64,000 nt of DNA, taken from positions 62,001 through 126,000 of the forward strand of contig JAKCOZ010000083.1 of NCBI GenBank assembly GCA_022605955.1. Direction: 5' to 3'. The stretch comes from Rallus limicola (lineage: Eukaryota; Chordata; Aves; Gruiformes; Rallidae). The position numbers were made by a program, and so were the translations under genes. This document shows, piece after piece, positions 12,001 to 23,400 of this stretch (its first letter is position 1; each line of letters opens with the position of its first letter). The notes below the pieces were generated by a model. That model saw nothing but the letters and a program-made list of their open reading frames with translations, did not search any database and was not told where the DNA came from.

Positions 12001-13869
12001 TTCAGTCCTAGCTTCTTTACTTTGGGAGTTATTGCTGGACGTTTAGCATGTTTTGAACTGCAGTCTGCTAGGGCCGAGAAAAGCACCGTAGGAGGTAGCA
12101 GGTATGTTTCTTCTTTCAAGGCAAAGGAAAAGGCTGAGAGCCAAAGTGACAGGGTCTGCTTGTGTGTCCTGTTAGGAGGTTTCAGACAAGCTATGCCTTT
12201 CAGTCCTAGCTTCTTTACTTTGGGAGTTATTGCTGGACGTTTAGCATGTTTTGAACTGCAGTCTGCTAGGGCCGAGAAAAGCACCGTAGGTGCTTCCAGG
12301 CATGTTCCCTCTTTCCAGGCAAAGGAAAAGGCTGAGAGCCAAAGTGACAGGGTCTGCTTGTGTGTCCTGTTAGGAGGTTTCAGACAAGCTATGCCTTTAA
12401 TGCCTAGCTTCTTTACTTTGGGAGTTATTGCTGGACGTTTAGCATGTTTTGAACTGCAGTCTGCTAGGGCCGAGAAAAGCACCGTAGGAGGTTCCAGGCA
12501 TGTTCCCTCTTTCCAGGCAAAGGAAAAGGCTGAGAGCCAAAGTGACAGGGTCTGCTTGTGTGTCCTGTTAGGAGGTTTCAGACAAGCTATGCCTTTCAGT
12601 CCTAGCTTCTTTACTTTGGGAGTTATTGCTGGACGTTTAGCATGTTTTGAACTGCAGTCTGCTAGGGCCGAGAAAAGCACCGTAGGAGGTTCCAGGCATG
12701 TTCCCTCTTTCCAGGCAAAGGAAAAGGCTGAGAGCCAAAGTGACAGGGTCTGCTTGTGTGTCCTGTTAGGAGGTTTCAGACAAGCTATGCCTTTCAGTCC
12801 TAGCTTCTTTACTTTGGGAGTTATTGCTGGACGTTTAGCATGTTTTGAACTGCAGTCTGCTAGGGCCGAGAAAAGCACCGTAGGAGGTTCCAGGCATGTT
12901 CCCTCTTTCCAGGCAAAGGAAAAGGCTGAGAGCCAAAGTGACAGGGTCTGCTTGTGTGTCCTGTTAGGAGGTTTCAGACAAGCTATGCCTTTCAGGCCTA
13001 GCTTCTTTACTTTGGGAGTTATTGCTGGACGTTTAGCATGTTTTGAACTGCAGTCTGCTAGGGCCGAGAAAAGCACCGTAGGAGGTTCCAGGCATGTTCC
13101 CTCTTTCCAGGCAAAGGAAAAGGCTGAGAGCCAAAGTGACAGGGTCTGCTCGTGTGTCCTGTTAGGAGGTTTCAGACAAGCTATGCCTTTCATGCCTAGC
13201 TTCTTTACTTTGGGAGTTATTGCTGGACGTTTAGCATGTTTTGAACTGCAGTCTGCTAGGGCCGAGAAAAGCACCGTAGGAGGTTCCAGGCATGTTCCCT
13301 CTTTCCAGGCAAAGGAAAAGGCTGAGAGCCAAAGTGACAGGGTCTGCTTGTGTGTCCTGTTAGGAGGTTTCAGACAAGCTATGCTTTCAGGCCTAGCTTC
13401 TTTACTTTGGGAGTTATTGCTGGACGTTTAGCATGTTTTGAACTGCAGTCTGCTAGGGCCGAGGAAAGCACTGTAGGAGGTAGCAGGTATGTTCCTTCTT
13501 TCCAGGCAAAGGAAAAGGCTGAGAGCCAAAGTGACAGGGTCTGCTTGTGTGTCCTGTTAGGAGGTTTCAGACAAGCTATGCCTTTCAGTCCTAGCTTCTT
13601 TACTTTGGGAGTTATTGCTGGACATTTAGCATGTTTTGAACTGCAGTCTGCTAGGGCCGAGAAAAGCACCGTAGGAGGTTCCAGGCATGTTCCCTTTTCC
13701 AGGCAAAGGAAAAGGCTGAGAGCCAAAGTGACAGGGTCTGCTTGTGTGTCCTGTTAGGAGGTTTCAGACAAGCTATGCCTTTCAGTCCTAGCTTCTTTAC
13801 TTTGGGAGTTATTGCTGGACGTTTAGCATGTTTTGAACTGCAGTCTGCTAGGGCCGAGAAAAGCACCGT
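1..13869 (+). repeat. 198-bp tandem satellite, array segment 1 (about 70 units)
   Basis: Head-to-tail copies of a 198-bp unit fill this stretch with no spacer. Most copies differ at only a few positions. The main variable sites are the bases after 'atgccttt' (cagtcc, catgcc, caggcc or aatgcc), the t/a in 'cttgtGtgtcc' versus 'cttgtGagtcc', and a block where 'gaggttccaggcatgttccc' is replaced by a 'gtagcaggtatgttcctt' form (near 3966 and 11500). One-base deletions are rare, for example 'atgctttcagg' near 11405 and 13384. Units carrying 'aagttacagg' recur near 5811, 6999 and 8979, which marks local 6- and 10-unit duplications. The array continues beyond base 1. No promoter, intron or gene is visible. 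I do not recognise the satellite by name. Confidence 0.97.
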
Positions 13870-13874
13870 AGGAG
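13870..13874. repeat. Target-site duplication, left copy (solo LTR 1)
   Basis: AGGAG directly precedes the LTR's TG end and is repeated directly after its CA end at 14463-14467. Removing the LTR and one copy restores an intact satellite unit. Five bases fits an ERVL-type integrase. Confidence 0.93.
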
Positions 13875-14462
13875 TGTCCTGGTTTCAGTCAGGATAGAGT
13901 TAATTTCATTTGTAGCAGCGGATGGAATGCTGTGTTTGGGAGTTAAAATGAAAACAGTGCTGATAACACCCTGATGTTTTTAGTTGCAGTCAGACAGTCA
14001 ATGCCAGGACAGGTGACCCAGATGGGCCAAAGAGAATATTCCATGCCAATTACGTCCTGCCCAGGATAAAGGGGGGCTGATGGGAGGAAGAAGGGGCGGT
14101 TCCGGGACGCGAGCGGCCGGGACGCGAGGGTCTTGGGGGACGGTCGGGTTCCGGGACGGCTCTGGGTGGTACGGCCTGAGTTGTGTGGTTCGGTGAGAAA
14201 CTGCATTGTGTATCAATATTTTCATATTCTTTTGCTCTATAGTCCTGTTAGCATTGTATATATTTTATTTTTCTGTTATCTTAGTAAACTATCCTTATCC
14301 CAACCCACGGGCCTCTTAGTTTCTTGGTTTTGGAGTTATTTGCCCCTTCCTTTTCCCTTCCCTTGTTTCCCCCCTCCCCTTTTTCCCTTTTCTCCTGCTC
14401 TTTTACTTTAAGGAGCAGGCAGCTGCGTGGATCTCGGCCCAAGCCGGGGTGAAACCACGACA
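13875..14462 (+). mobile_element. Solo LTR 1 of an ERVL-like endogenous retrovirus (588 bp)
   Basis: This begins TGTCCTGG and ends CCACGACA, imperfect inverted termini with the canonical TG..CA, and is flanked by AGGAG target duplications. It aligns end to end with both LTRs of the provirus at 44464-51241. It differs from them at two substitutions: 'gagaatattcc' for 'gagagtattcc', and 'ctcttttacttt' for 'ctctttcacttt'. No internal retroviral sequence is attached, so it is the product of LTR-LTR recombination after insertion. It reads in the same orientation as the provirus. The copy at 27928-28515 appears identical and shares the same insertion point, so both come from one event duplicated later. 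Short ORFs inside the LTR (for example 87 codons on the minus strand) are incidental. Confidence 0.95.
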
Positions 14463-14467
14463 AGGAG
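14463..14467. repeat. Target-site duplication, right copy (solo LTR 1)
   Basis: This second AGGAG is followed at once by 'gtagcaggtatgtttc', the continuation of the interrupted satellite unit. That unit is of the 'gtagcagg' subtype. Confidence 0.93.
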
Positions 14468-17400
14468 GTAGCAGGTATGTTTCTTCTTTCCAGGCAAAGG
14501 AAAAGGCTGAGAGCCAAAGTGACAGGGTCTGCTTGTGTGTCCTGTTAGGAGGTTTCAGACAAGCTATGCCTTTCAGTCCTAGCTTCTTTACTTTGGGAGT
14601 TATTGCTGGACGTTTAGCATATTTTGAACTGCAGTCTGCTAGGGCCGAGAAAAGCACCGTAGGAGGTTCCAGGCATGTTCCCTCTTTCCAGGCAAAGGAA
14701 AAGGCTGAGAGCCAAAGTGACAGGGTCTGCTTGTGTGTCCTGTTAGGAGGTTTCAGACAAGCTATGCCTTTCAGTCCTAGCTTCTTTACTTTGGGAGTTA
14801 TTGCTGGACGTTTAGCATATTTTGAACTGCAGTCTGCTAGGGCCGAGAAAAGCACCGTAGGAGGTTCCAGGCATGTTCCCTCTTTCCAGGCAAAGGAAAA
14901 GGCTGAGAGCCAAAGTGACAGGGTCTGCTTGTGTGTCCTGTTAGGAGGTTTCAGACAAGCTATGCCTTTCATGCCTAGCTTCTTTACTTTGGGAGTTATT
15001 GCTGGACGTTTAGCATGTTTTGAACTGCAGTCTGCTAGGGCCGAGAAAAGCACTGTAGGAGGTAGCAGGTATGTTCCTTCTTTCCAGGCAAAGGAAAAGG
15101 CTGAGAGCCAAAGTGACAGGGTCTGCTTGTGTGTCCTGTTAGGAGGTTTCAGACAAGCTATGCCTTTCATGCCTAGCTTCTTTACTTTGGGAGTTATTGT
15201 TGGACGTTTAGCATGTTTTGAACTGCAGTCTGCTAGGGCCGAGAAAAGCACCGTAGGAGGTTCCAGGCATGTTCCCTCTTTCCAGGCAAAGGAAAAGGCT
15301 GAGAGCCAAAGTGACAGGGTCTGCTTGTGTGTCCTGTTAGGAGGTTTCAGACAAGCTATGCCTTTCAGTCCTAGCTTCTTTACTTTGGGAGTTATTGCTG
15401 GACGTTTAGCATGTTTTGAACTGCAGTCTGCTAGGGCCGAGAAAAGCACCGTAGGAGGTTCCAGGCATGTTCCCTCTTTCCAGGCAAAGGAAAAGGCTGA
15501 GAGCCAAAGTGACAGGGTCTGCTTGTGTGTCCTGTTAGGAGGTTTCAGACAAGCTATGCCTTTCATGCCTAGCTTCTTTACTTTGGGAGTTATTGCTGGA
15601 CGTTTAGCATGTATTGAACTGCAGTCTGCTAGGGCCGAGAAAAGCACCGTAGGAGGTTCCAGGCATGTTCCCTCTTTCCAGGCAAAGGAAAAGGCTGAGA
15701 GCCAAAGTGACAGGGTCTGCTTGTGTGTCCTGTTAGGAGGTTTCAGACAAGCTATGCCTTTCAGTCCTAGCTTCTTTACTTTGGGAGTTATTGCTGGACG
15801 TTTAGCATGTTTTGAACTGCAGTCTGCTAGGGCCTAGGAAAGCACTGTAGGAGGTAGCAGGTATGTTCCTTCTTTCCAGGCAAAGGAAAAGGCTGAGAGC
15901 CAAAGTGACAGGGTCTGCTTGTGTGTCCTGTTAGGAGGTTTCAGACAAGCTATGCCCTTCAGTCCTATCTTCTTTACTTTGGGAATTATTGCTGGACGTT
16001 TAGCATGTTTTGAACTGCAGTCTGCTAGGGCCGAGAAAAGCACCGTAGGAGGTTCCTGGCATGTTCCCTCTTTCCAGGCAAAGGAAAAGGCTGAGAGCCA
16101 AAGTGACAGGGTCTGCTTGTGTGTCCTGTTAGGAGGTTTCAGACAAGCTATGCCTTTCAGTCCTAGCTTCTTTACTTTGGGAGTTATTGCTGGACGTTTA
16201 GCATGTTTTGAACTGCAGTCTGCTAGGGCCGAGAAAAGCACCGTAGGAGGTAGCAGGTATGTTCCCTCTTTCCAGGCAAAGGAAAAGGCTGAGAGCCAAA
16301 GTGACAGGGTCTGCTTGTGTGTCCTGTTAGGAGGTTTCAGACAAGCTATGCCTTTCAGTCCTAGCTTCTTTACTTTGGGAGTTATTGCTGGACGTTTAGC
16401 ATGTTTTGAACTGCAGTCTGCTAGGGCCGAGAAAAGCACCGTAGGAGGTTCCAGGCATGTTCCCTCTTTCCAGGCAAAGGAAAAGGCTGAGAGCCAAAGT
16501 GACAGGGTCTGCTTGTGTGTCCTGTTAGGAGGTTTCAGACAAGCTATGCCTTTCAGGCCTAGCTTCTTTACTTTGGGAGTTATTGCTGGACGTTTAGCAT
16601 GTTTTGAACTGCAGTCTGCTAGGGCCGAGAAAAGCACCGTAGGAGGTTCCAGGCATGTTCCCTCTTTCCAGGCACAGGAAAAGGCTGAGAGCCAAAGTGA
16701 CAGGGTCTGCTTGTGTGTCCTGTTAGGAGGTTTCAGACAAGCTATGCCTTTCAGGCCTAGCTTCTTTACTTTGGGAGTTATTGCTGGACGTATAGCATCT
16801 TTTGAACTGCAGTCTGCTAGGGCCGAGGAAAGCACTGTAGGAGGTAGCAGGTATGTTCCTTCTTTCCAGGCAAAGGAAAAGGCTGAGAGCCAAAGTGACA
16901 GGGTCTGCTTGTGTGTCCTGTTAGGAGGTTTCAGACAAGCTATGCCCTTCAGTCCTAGCTTCTTTACTTTGGGAATTATTGCTGGACGTTTAGCATGTTT
17001 TGAACTGCAGTCTTCTAGGGCCGAGAAAAGCACCGTAGGAGGTTCCTGGCATGTTCCCTCTTTCCAGGCAAAGGAAAAGGCTGAGAGCCAAAGTGACAGG
17101 GTCTGCTTGTGTGTCCTGTTAGGAGGTTTCAGACAAGCTATGCCTTTCATGCCTAGCTTCTTTACTTTGGGAGTTATTGCTGGACGTTTAGCATGTTTTG
17201 AACTGCAGTCTGCTAGGGCCGTGAAAAGCAGTGTAGGAGGTAGCAGGTATGTTCCTTCTTTCCAGGCAAAGAAAAGGCTGAGAGCCAAAGTGACAGGGTC
17301 TGCTTGTGTGTCCTGTTAGGAGGTTTCAGACAAGCTATGCCTTTCATGCCTAGCTTCTTTACTTTGGGAGTTATTGCTGGACGTTTAGCATGTTTTGAAC

Positions 17401-20400
17401 TGCAGTCTGCTAGGGCCGAGAAAAGCACCGTAGGAGGTTCCAGGCATGTTCCCTCTTTCCAGGCAAAGGAAAAGGCTGAGAGCCAAAGTGACAGGGTCTG
17501 CTTGTGTGTCCTGTTAGGAGGTTTCAGACAAGCTATGCCTTTCATGCCTAGCTTCTTTACTTTGGGAGTTATTGCTGGACGTTTAGCATGTTTTGAACTG
17601 CAGTCTGCTAGGGCCGAGAAAAGCACCGTAGGAGGTTCCAGGCATGTTCCCTCTTTCCAGGCAAAGGAAAAGGCTGAGAGCCAAAGTGACAGGGTCTGCT
17701 TGTGTGTCCTGTTAGGAGGTTTCAGACAAGCTATGCCTTTCAGTCCTAGCTTCTTTACTTTGGGAGTTATTGCTGGACGTTTAGCATGTTTTGAACTGCA
17801 GTCTGCTAGGGCCGAGAAAAGCACCGTAGGAGGTTCCAGGCATGTTCCCTCTTTCCAGGCAAAGGAAAAGGCTGAGAGCCAAAGTGACAGGGTCTGCTTG
17901 TGTGTCCTGTTAGGAGGTTTCAGACAAGCTATGCCTTTCAGTCCTAGCTTCTTTACTTTGGGAGTTATTGCTGGACGTTTAGCATGTTTTGAACTGCAGT
18001 CTGCTAGGGCCGAGAAAAGCACCGTAGGAGGTTCCAGGCATGTTCCCTCTTTCCAGGCAAAGGAAAAGGCTGAGAGCCAAAGTGACAGGGTCTGCTTGTG
18101 TGTCCTGTTAGGAGGTTTCAGACAAGCTATGCCTTTCAGTCCTAGCTTCTTTACTTTGGGAGTTATTGCTGGACGTTTAGCATGTTTTGAACTGCAGTCT
18201 GCTAGGGCCGAGAAAAGCACCGTAGGAGGTTCCAGGCATGTTCCCTCTTTCCAGGCAAAGGAAAAGGCTGAGAGCCAAAGTGACAGGGTCTGCTTGTGTG
18301 TCCTGTTAGGAGGTTTCAGACAAGCTATGCCTTTCAGTCCTAGCTTCTTTACTTTGGGAGTTATTGCTGGACGTTTAGCATGTTTTGAACTGCAGTCTGC
18401 TAGGGCCGAGAAAAGCACCGTAGGAGGTTCCAGGCATGTTCCCTCTTTCCAGGCAAAGGAAAAGGCTGAGAGCCAAAGTGACAGGGTCTGCTTGTGAGTC
18501 CTGTTAGGAGGTTTCAGACAAGCTATGCCTTTCATGCCTAGCTTCTTTACTTTGGGAGTTATTGCTGGACGTTTAGCATGTTTTGAACTGCAGTCTGCTA
18601 GGGCCGAGAAAAGCACCGTAGGAGGTTCCAGGCATGTTCCCTCTTTCCAGGCAAAGGAAAAGGCTGAGAGCCAAAGTGACAGGGTCTGCTTGTGTGTCCT
18701 GTTAGGAGGTTTCAGACAAGCTATGCCTTTCAGTCCTAGCTTCTTTACTTTGGGAGTTATTGCTGGACGTTTAGCATGTTTTGAACTGCAGTCTGCTAGG
18801 GCCTAGGAAAGCACTGTAGGAGGTAGCAGGTATGTTCCTTCTTTCCAGGCAAAGGAAAAGGCTGAGAGCCAAAGTGACAGGGTCTGCTTGTGTGTCCTGT
18901 TAGGAGGTTTCAGACAAGCTATGCCCTTCAGTCCTATCTTCTTTACTTTGGGAATTATTGCTGGACGTTTAGCATGTTTTGAACTGCAGTCTGCTAGGGC
19001 CGAGAAAAGCACCGTAGGAGGTTCCTGGCATGTTCCCTCTTTCCAGGCAAAGGAAAAGGCTGAGAGCCAAAGTGACAGGGTCTGCTTGTGTGTCCTGTTA
19101 GGAGGTTTCAGACAAGCTATGCCTTTCAGTCCTAGCTTCTTTACTTTGGGAGTTATTGCTGGACGTTTAGCATGTTTTGAACTGCAGTCTGCTAGGGCCG
19201 AGAAAAGCACCGTAGGAGGTAGCAGGTATGTTCCCTCTTTCCAGGCAAAGGAAAAGGCTGAGAGCCAAAGTGACAGGGTCTGCTTGTGTGTCCTGTTAGG
19301 AGGTTTCAGACAAGCTATGCCTTTCAGTCCTAGCTTCTTTACTTTGGGAGTTATTGCTGGACGTTTAGCATGTTTTGAACTGCAGTCTGCTAGGGCCGAG
19401 AAAAGCACCGTAGGAGGTTCCAGGCATGTTCCCTCTTTCCAGGCAAAGGAAAAGGCTGAGAGCCAAAGTGACAGGGTCTGCTTGTGTGTCCTGTTAGGAG
19501 GTTTCAGACAAGCTATGCCTTTCATGCCTAGCTTCTTTACTTTGGGAGTTATTGCTGGACGTTTAGCATGTTTTGAACTGCAGTCTGCTAGGGCCGAGAA
19601 AAGCACCGTAGGAGGTTCCAGGCATGTTCCCTCTTTCCAGGCACAGGAAAAGGCTGAGAGCCAAAGTGACAGGGTCTGCTTGTGTGTCCTGTTAGGAGGT
19701 TTCAGACAAGCTATGCCTTTCAGGCCTAGCTTCTTTACTTTGGGAGTTATTGCTGGACGTATAGCATCTTTTGAACTGCAGTCTGCTAGGGCCGAGGAAA
19801 GCACTGTAGGAGGTAGCAGGTATGTTCCTTCTTTCCAGGCAAAGGAAAAGGCTGAGAGCCAAAGTGACAGGGTCTGCTTGTGTGTCCTGTTAGGAGGTTT
19901 CAGACAAGCTATGCCCTTCAGTCCTAGCTTCTTTACTTTGGGAATTATTGCTGGACGTTTAGCATGTTTTGAACTGCAGTCTTCTAGGGCCGAGAAAAGC
20001 ACCGTAGGAGGTTCCTGGCATGTTCCCTCTTTCCAGGCAAAGGAAAAGGCTGAGAGCCAAAGTGACAGGGTCTGCTTGTGTGTCCTGTTAGGAGGTTTCA
20101 GACAAGCTATGCCTTTCAGTCCTAGCTTCTTTACTTTGGGAGTTATTGCTGGACGTTTAGCATGTTTTGAACTGCAGTCTGCTAGGGCCGAGAAAAGCAC
20201 CGTAGGAGGTAGCAGGTATGTTCCCTCTTTCCAGGCAAAGGAAAAGGCTGAGAGCCAAAGTGACAGGGTCTGCTTGTGTGTCCTGTTAGGAGGTTTCAGA
20301 CAAGCTATGCCTTTCAGTCCTAGCTTCTTTACTTTGGGAGTTATTGCTGGACGTTTAGCATGTTTTGAACTGCAGTCTGCTAGGGCCGAGAAAAGCACCG

Positions 20401-23400
20401 TAGGAGGTTCCAGGCATGTTCCCTCTTTCCAGGCAAAGGAAAAGGCTGAGAGCCAAAGTGACAGGGTCTGCTTGTGTGTCCTGTTAGGAGGTTTCAGACA
20501 AGCTATGCCTTTCATGCCTAGCTTCTTTACTTTGGGAGTTATTGCTGGTCGTTTAGCAAGTTTTGAACTGCAGTCTGCTAGGGCCGAGAAAAGCACCGTA
20601 GGAGGTTCCAGGCATGTTCCCTCTTTCCAGGCAAAGGAAAAGGCTGAGAGCCAAAGTGACAGGGTCTGCTTGTGTGTCCTGTTAGGAGGTTTCAGACAAG
20701 CTATGCCTTTCATGCCTAGCTTCTTTACTTTGGGAGTTATTGCTGGACGTTTAGCATGTTTTGAACTGCAGTCTGCTAGGGCCGTGAAAAGCAGTGTAGG
20801 AGGTAGCAGGTATGTTCCTTCTTTCCAGGCAAAGAAAAGGCTGAGAGCCAAAGTGACAGGGTCTGCTTGTGTGTCCTGTTAGGAGGTTTCAGACAAGCTA
20901 TGCCTTTCAGTCCTAGCTTCTTTACTTTGGGAGTTATTGCTGGACGTTTAGCATGTTTTGAACTGCAGTCTGCTAGGGCCGAGAAAAGCACCGTAGGAGG
21001 TTCCAGGCATGTTCCCTCTTTCCAGGCAAAGGAAAAGGCTGAGAGCCAAAGTGACAGGGTCTGCTTGTGTGTCCTGTTAGGAGGTTTCAGACAAGCTATG
21101 CCTTTCATGCCTAGCTTCTTTACTTTGGGAGTTATTGCTGGACGTTTAGCATGTTTTGAACTGCAGTCTGCTAGGGCCGAGAAAAGCACCGTAGGAGGTT
21201 CCAGGCATGTTCCCTCTTTCCAGGCAAAGGAAAAGGCTGAGAGCCAAAGTGACAGGGTCTGCTTGTGTGTCCTGTTAGGAGGTTTCAGACAAGCTATGCC
21301 TTTCAGTCCTAGCTTCTTTACTTTGGGAGTTATTGCTGGACGTTTAGCATGTTTTGAACTGCAGTCTGCTAGGGCCGAGAAAAGCACCGTAGGAGGTTCC
21401 AGGCATGTTCCCTCTTTCCAGGCAAAGGAAAAGGCTGAGAGCCAAAGTGACAGGGTCTGCTTGTGTGTCCTGTTAGGAGGTTTCAGACAAGCTATGCCTT
21501 TCAGTCCTAGCTTCTTTACTTTGGGAGTTATTGCTGGACGTTTAGCATGTTTTGAACTGCAGTCTGCTAGGGCCGAGAAAAGCACCGTAGGAGGTTCCAG
21601 GCATGTTCCCTCTTTCCAGGCAAAGGAAAAGGCTGAGAGCCAAAGTGACAGGGTCTGCTTGTGTGTCCTGTTAGGAGGTTTCAGACAAGCTATGCCTTTC
21701 AGTCCTAGCTTCTTTACTTTGGGAGTTATTGCTGGACGTTTAGCATGTTTTGAACTGCAGTCTGCTAGGGCCGAGAAAAGCACCGTAGGAGGTTCCAGGC
21801 ATGTTCCCTCTTTCCAGGCAAAGGAAAAGGCTGAGAGCCAAAGTGACAGGGTCTGCTTGTGTGTCCTGTTAGGAGGTTTCAGACAAGCTATGCCTTTCAT
21901 GCCTAGCTTCTTTACTTTGGGAGTTATTGCTGGACGTTTAGCATGTTTTGAACTGCAGTCTGCTAGGGCCGAGAAAAGCACCGTAGGAGGTTCCAGGCAT
22001 GTTCCCTCTTTCCAGGCAAAGGAAAAGGCTGAGAGCCAAAGTGACAGGGTCTGCTTGTGAGTCCTGTTAGGAGGTTTCAGACAAGCTATGCCTTTCAGTC
22101 CTAGCTTCTTTACTTTGGGAGTTATTGCTGGACGTTTAGCATGTTTTGAACTGCAGTCTGCTAGGGCCGAGAAAAGCACCGTAGGAGGTTCCAGGCATGT
22201 TCCCTCTTTCCAGGCAAAGGAAAAGGCTGAGAGCCAAAGTGACAGGGTCTGCTTGTGTGTCCTGTTAGGAGGTTTCAGACAAGCTATGCCTTTCAGTCCT
22301 AGCTTCTTTACTTTGGGAGTTATTGCTGGACGTTTAGCATGTTTTGAACTGCAGTCTGCTAGGGCCGAGAAAAGCACCGTAGGAGGTTCCAGGCATGTTC
22401 CCTCTTTCCAGGCAAAGGAAAAGGCTGAGAGCCAAAGTGACAGGGTCTGCTTGTGTGTCCTGTTAGGAGGTTTCAGACAAGCTATGCCTTTCAGGCCTAG
22501 CTTCTTTACTTTGGGAGTTATTGCTGGACGTTTAGCATGTTTTGAACTGCAGTCTGCTAGGGCCGAGAAAAGCACCGTAGGAGGTTCCAGGCATGTTCCC
22601 TCTTTCCAGGCAAAGGAAAAGGCTGAGAGCCAAAGTGACAGGGTCTGCTTGTGTGTCCTGTTAGGAGGTTTCAGACAAGCTATGCCTTTCATGCCTAGCT
22701 TCTTTACTTTGGGAGTTATTGCTGGACGTTTAGCATGTTTTGAACTGCAGTCTGCTAGGGCCGAGAAAAGCACCGTAGGAGGTTCCAGGCATGTTCCCTC
22801 TTTCCAGGCAAAGGAAAAGGCTGAGAGCCAAAGTGACAGGGTCTGCTTGTGTGTCCTGTTAGGAGGTTTCAGACAAGCTATGCCTTTCATGCCTAGCTTC
22901 TTTACTTTGGGAGTTATTGCTGGACGTTTAGCATGTTTTGAACTGCAGTCTGCTAGGGCCGAGAAAAGCACCGTAGGAGGTTCCAGGCATGTTCCCTCTT
23001 TCCAGGCAAAGGAAAAGGCTGAGAGCCAAAGTGACAGGGTCTGCTTGTGAGTCCTGTTAGGAGGTTTCAGACAAGCTATGCCTTTCAGTCCTAGCTTCTT
23101 TACTTTGGGAGTTATTGCTGGACGTTTAGCATGTTTTGAACTGCAGTCTGCTAGGGCCGAGAAAAGCACCGTAGGAGGTTCCAGGCATGTTCCCTCTTTC
23201 CAGGCAAAGGAAAAGGCTGAGAGCCAAAGTGACAGGGTCTGCTTGTGTGTCCTGTTAGGAGGTTTCAGACAAGCTATGCCTTTCAGTCCTAGCTTCTTTA
23301 CTTTGGGAGTTATTGCTGGACGTTTAGCATGTTTTGAACTGCAGTCTGCTAGGGCCGAGAAAAGCACCGTAGGAGGTTCCAGGCATGTTCCCTCTTTCCA

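Noticed and set aside
1..13869. CRISPR-like regular repeats
   Set aside because: Units are 198 bp, contiguous and nearly identical, with no unique spacers and no cas genes. This is a eukaryotic satellite.
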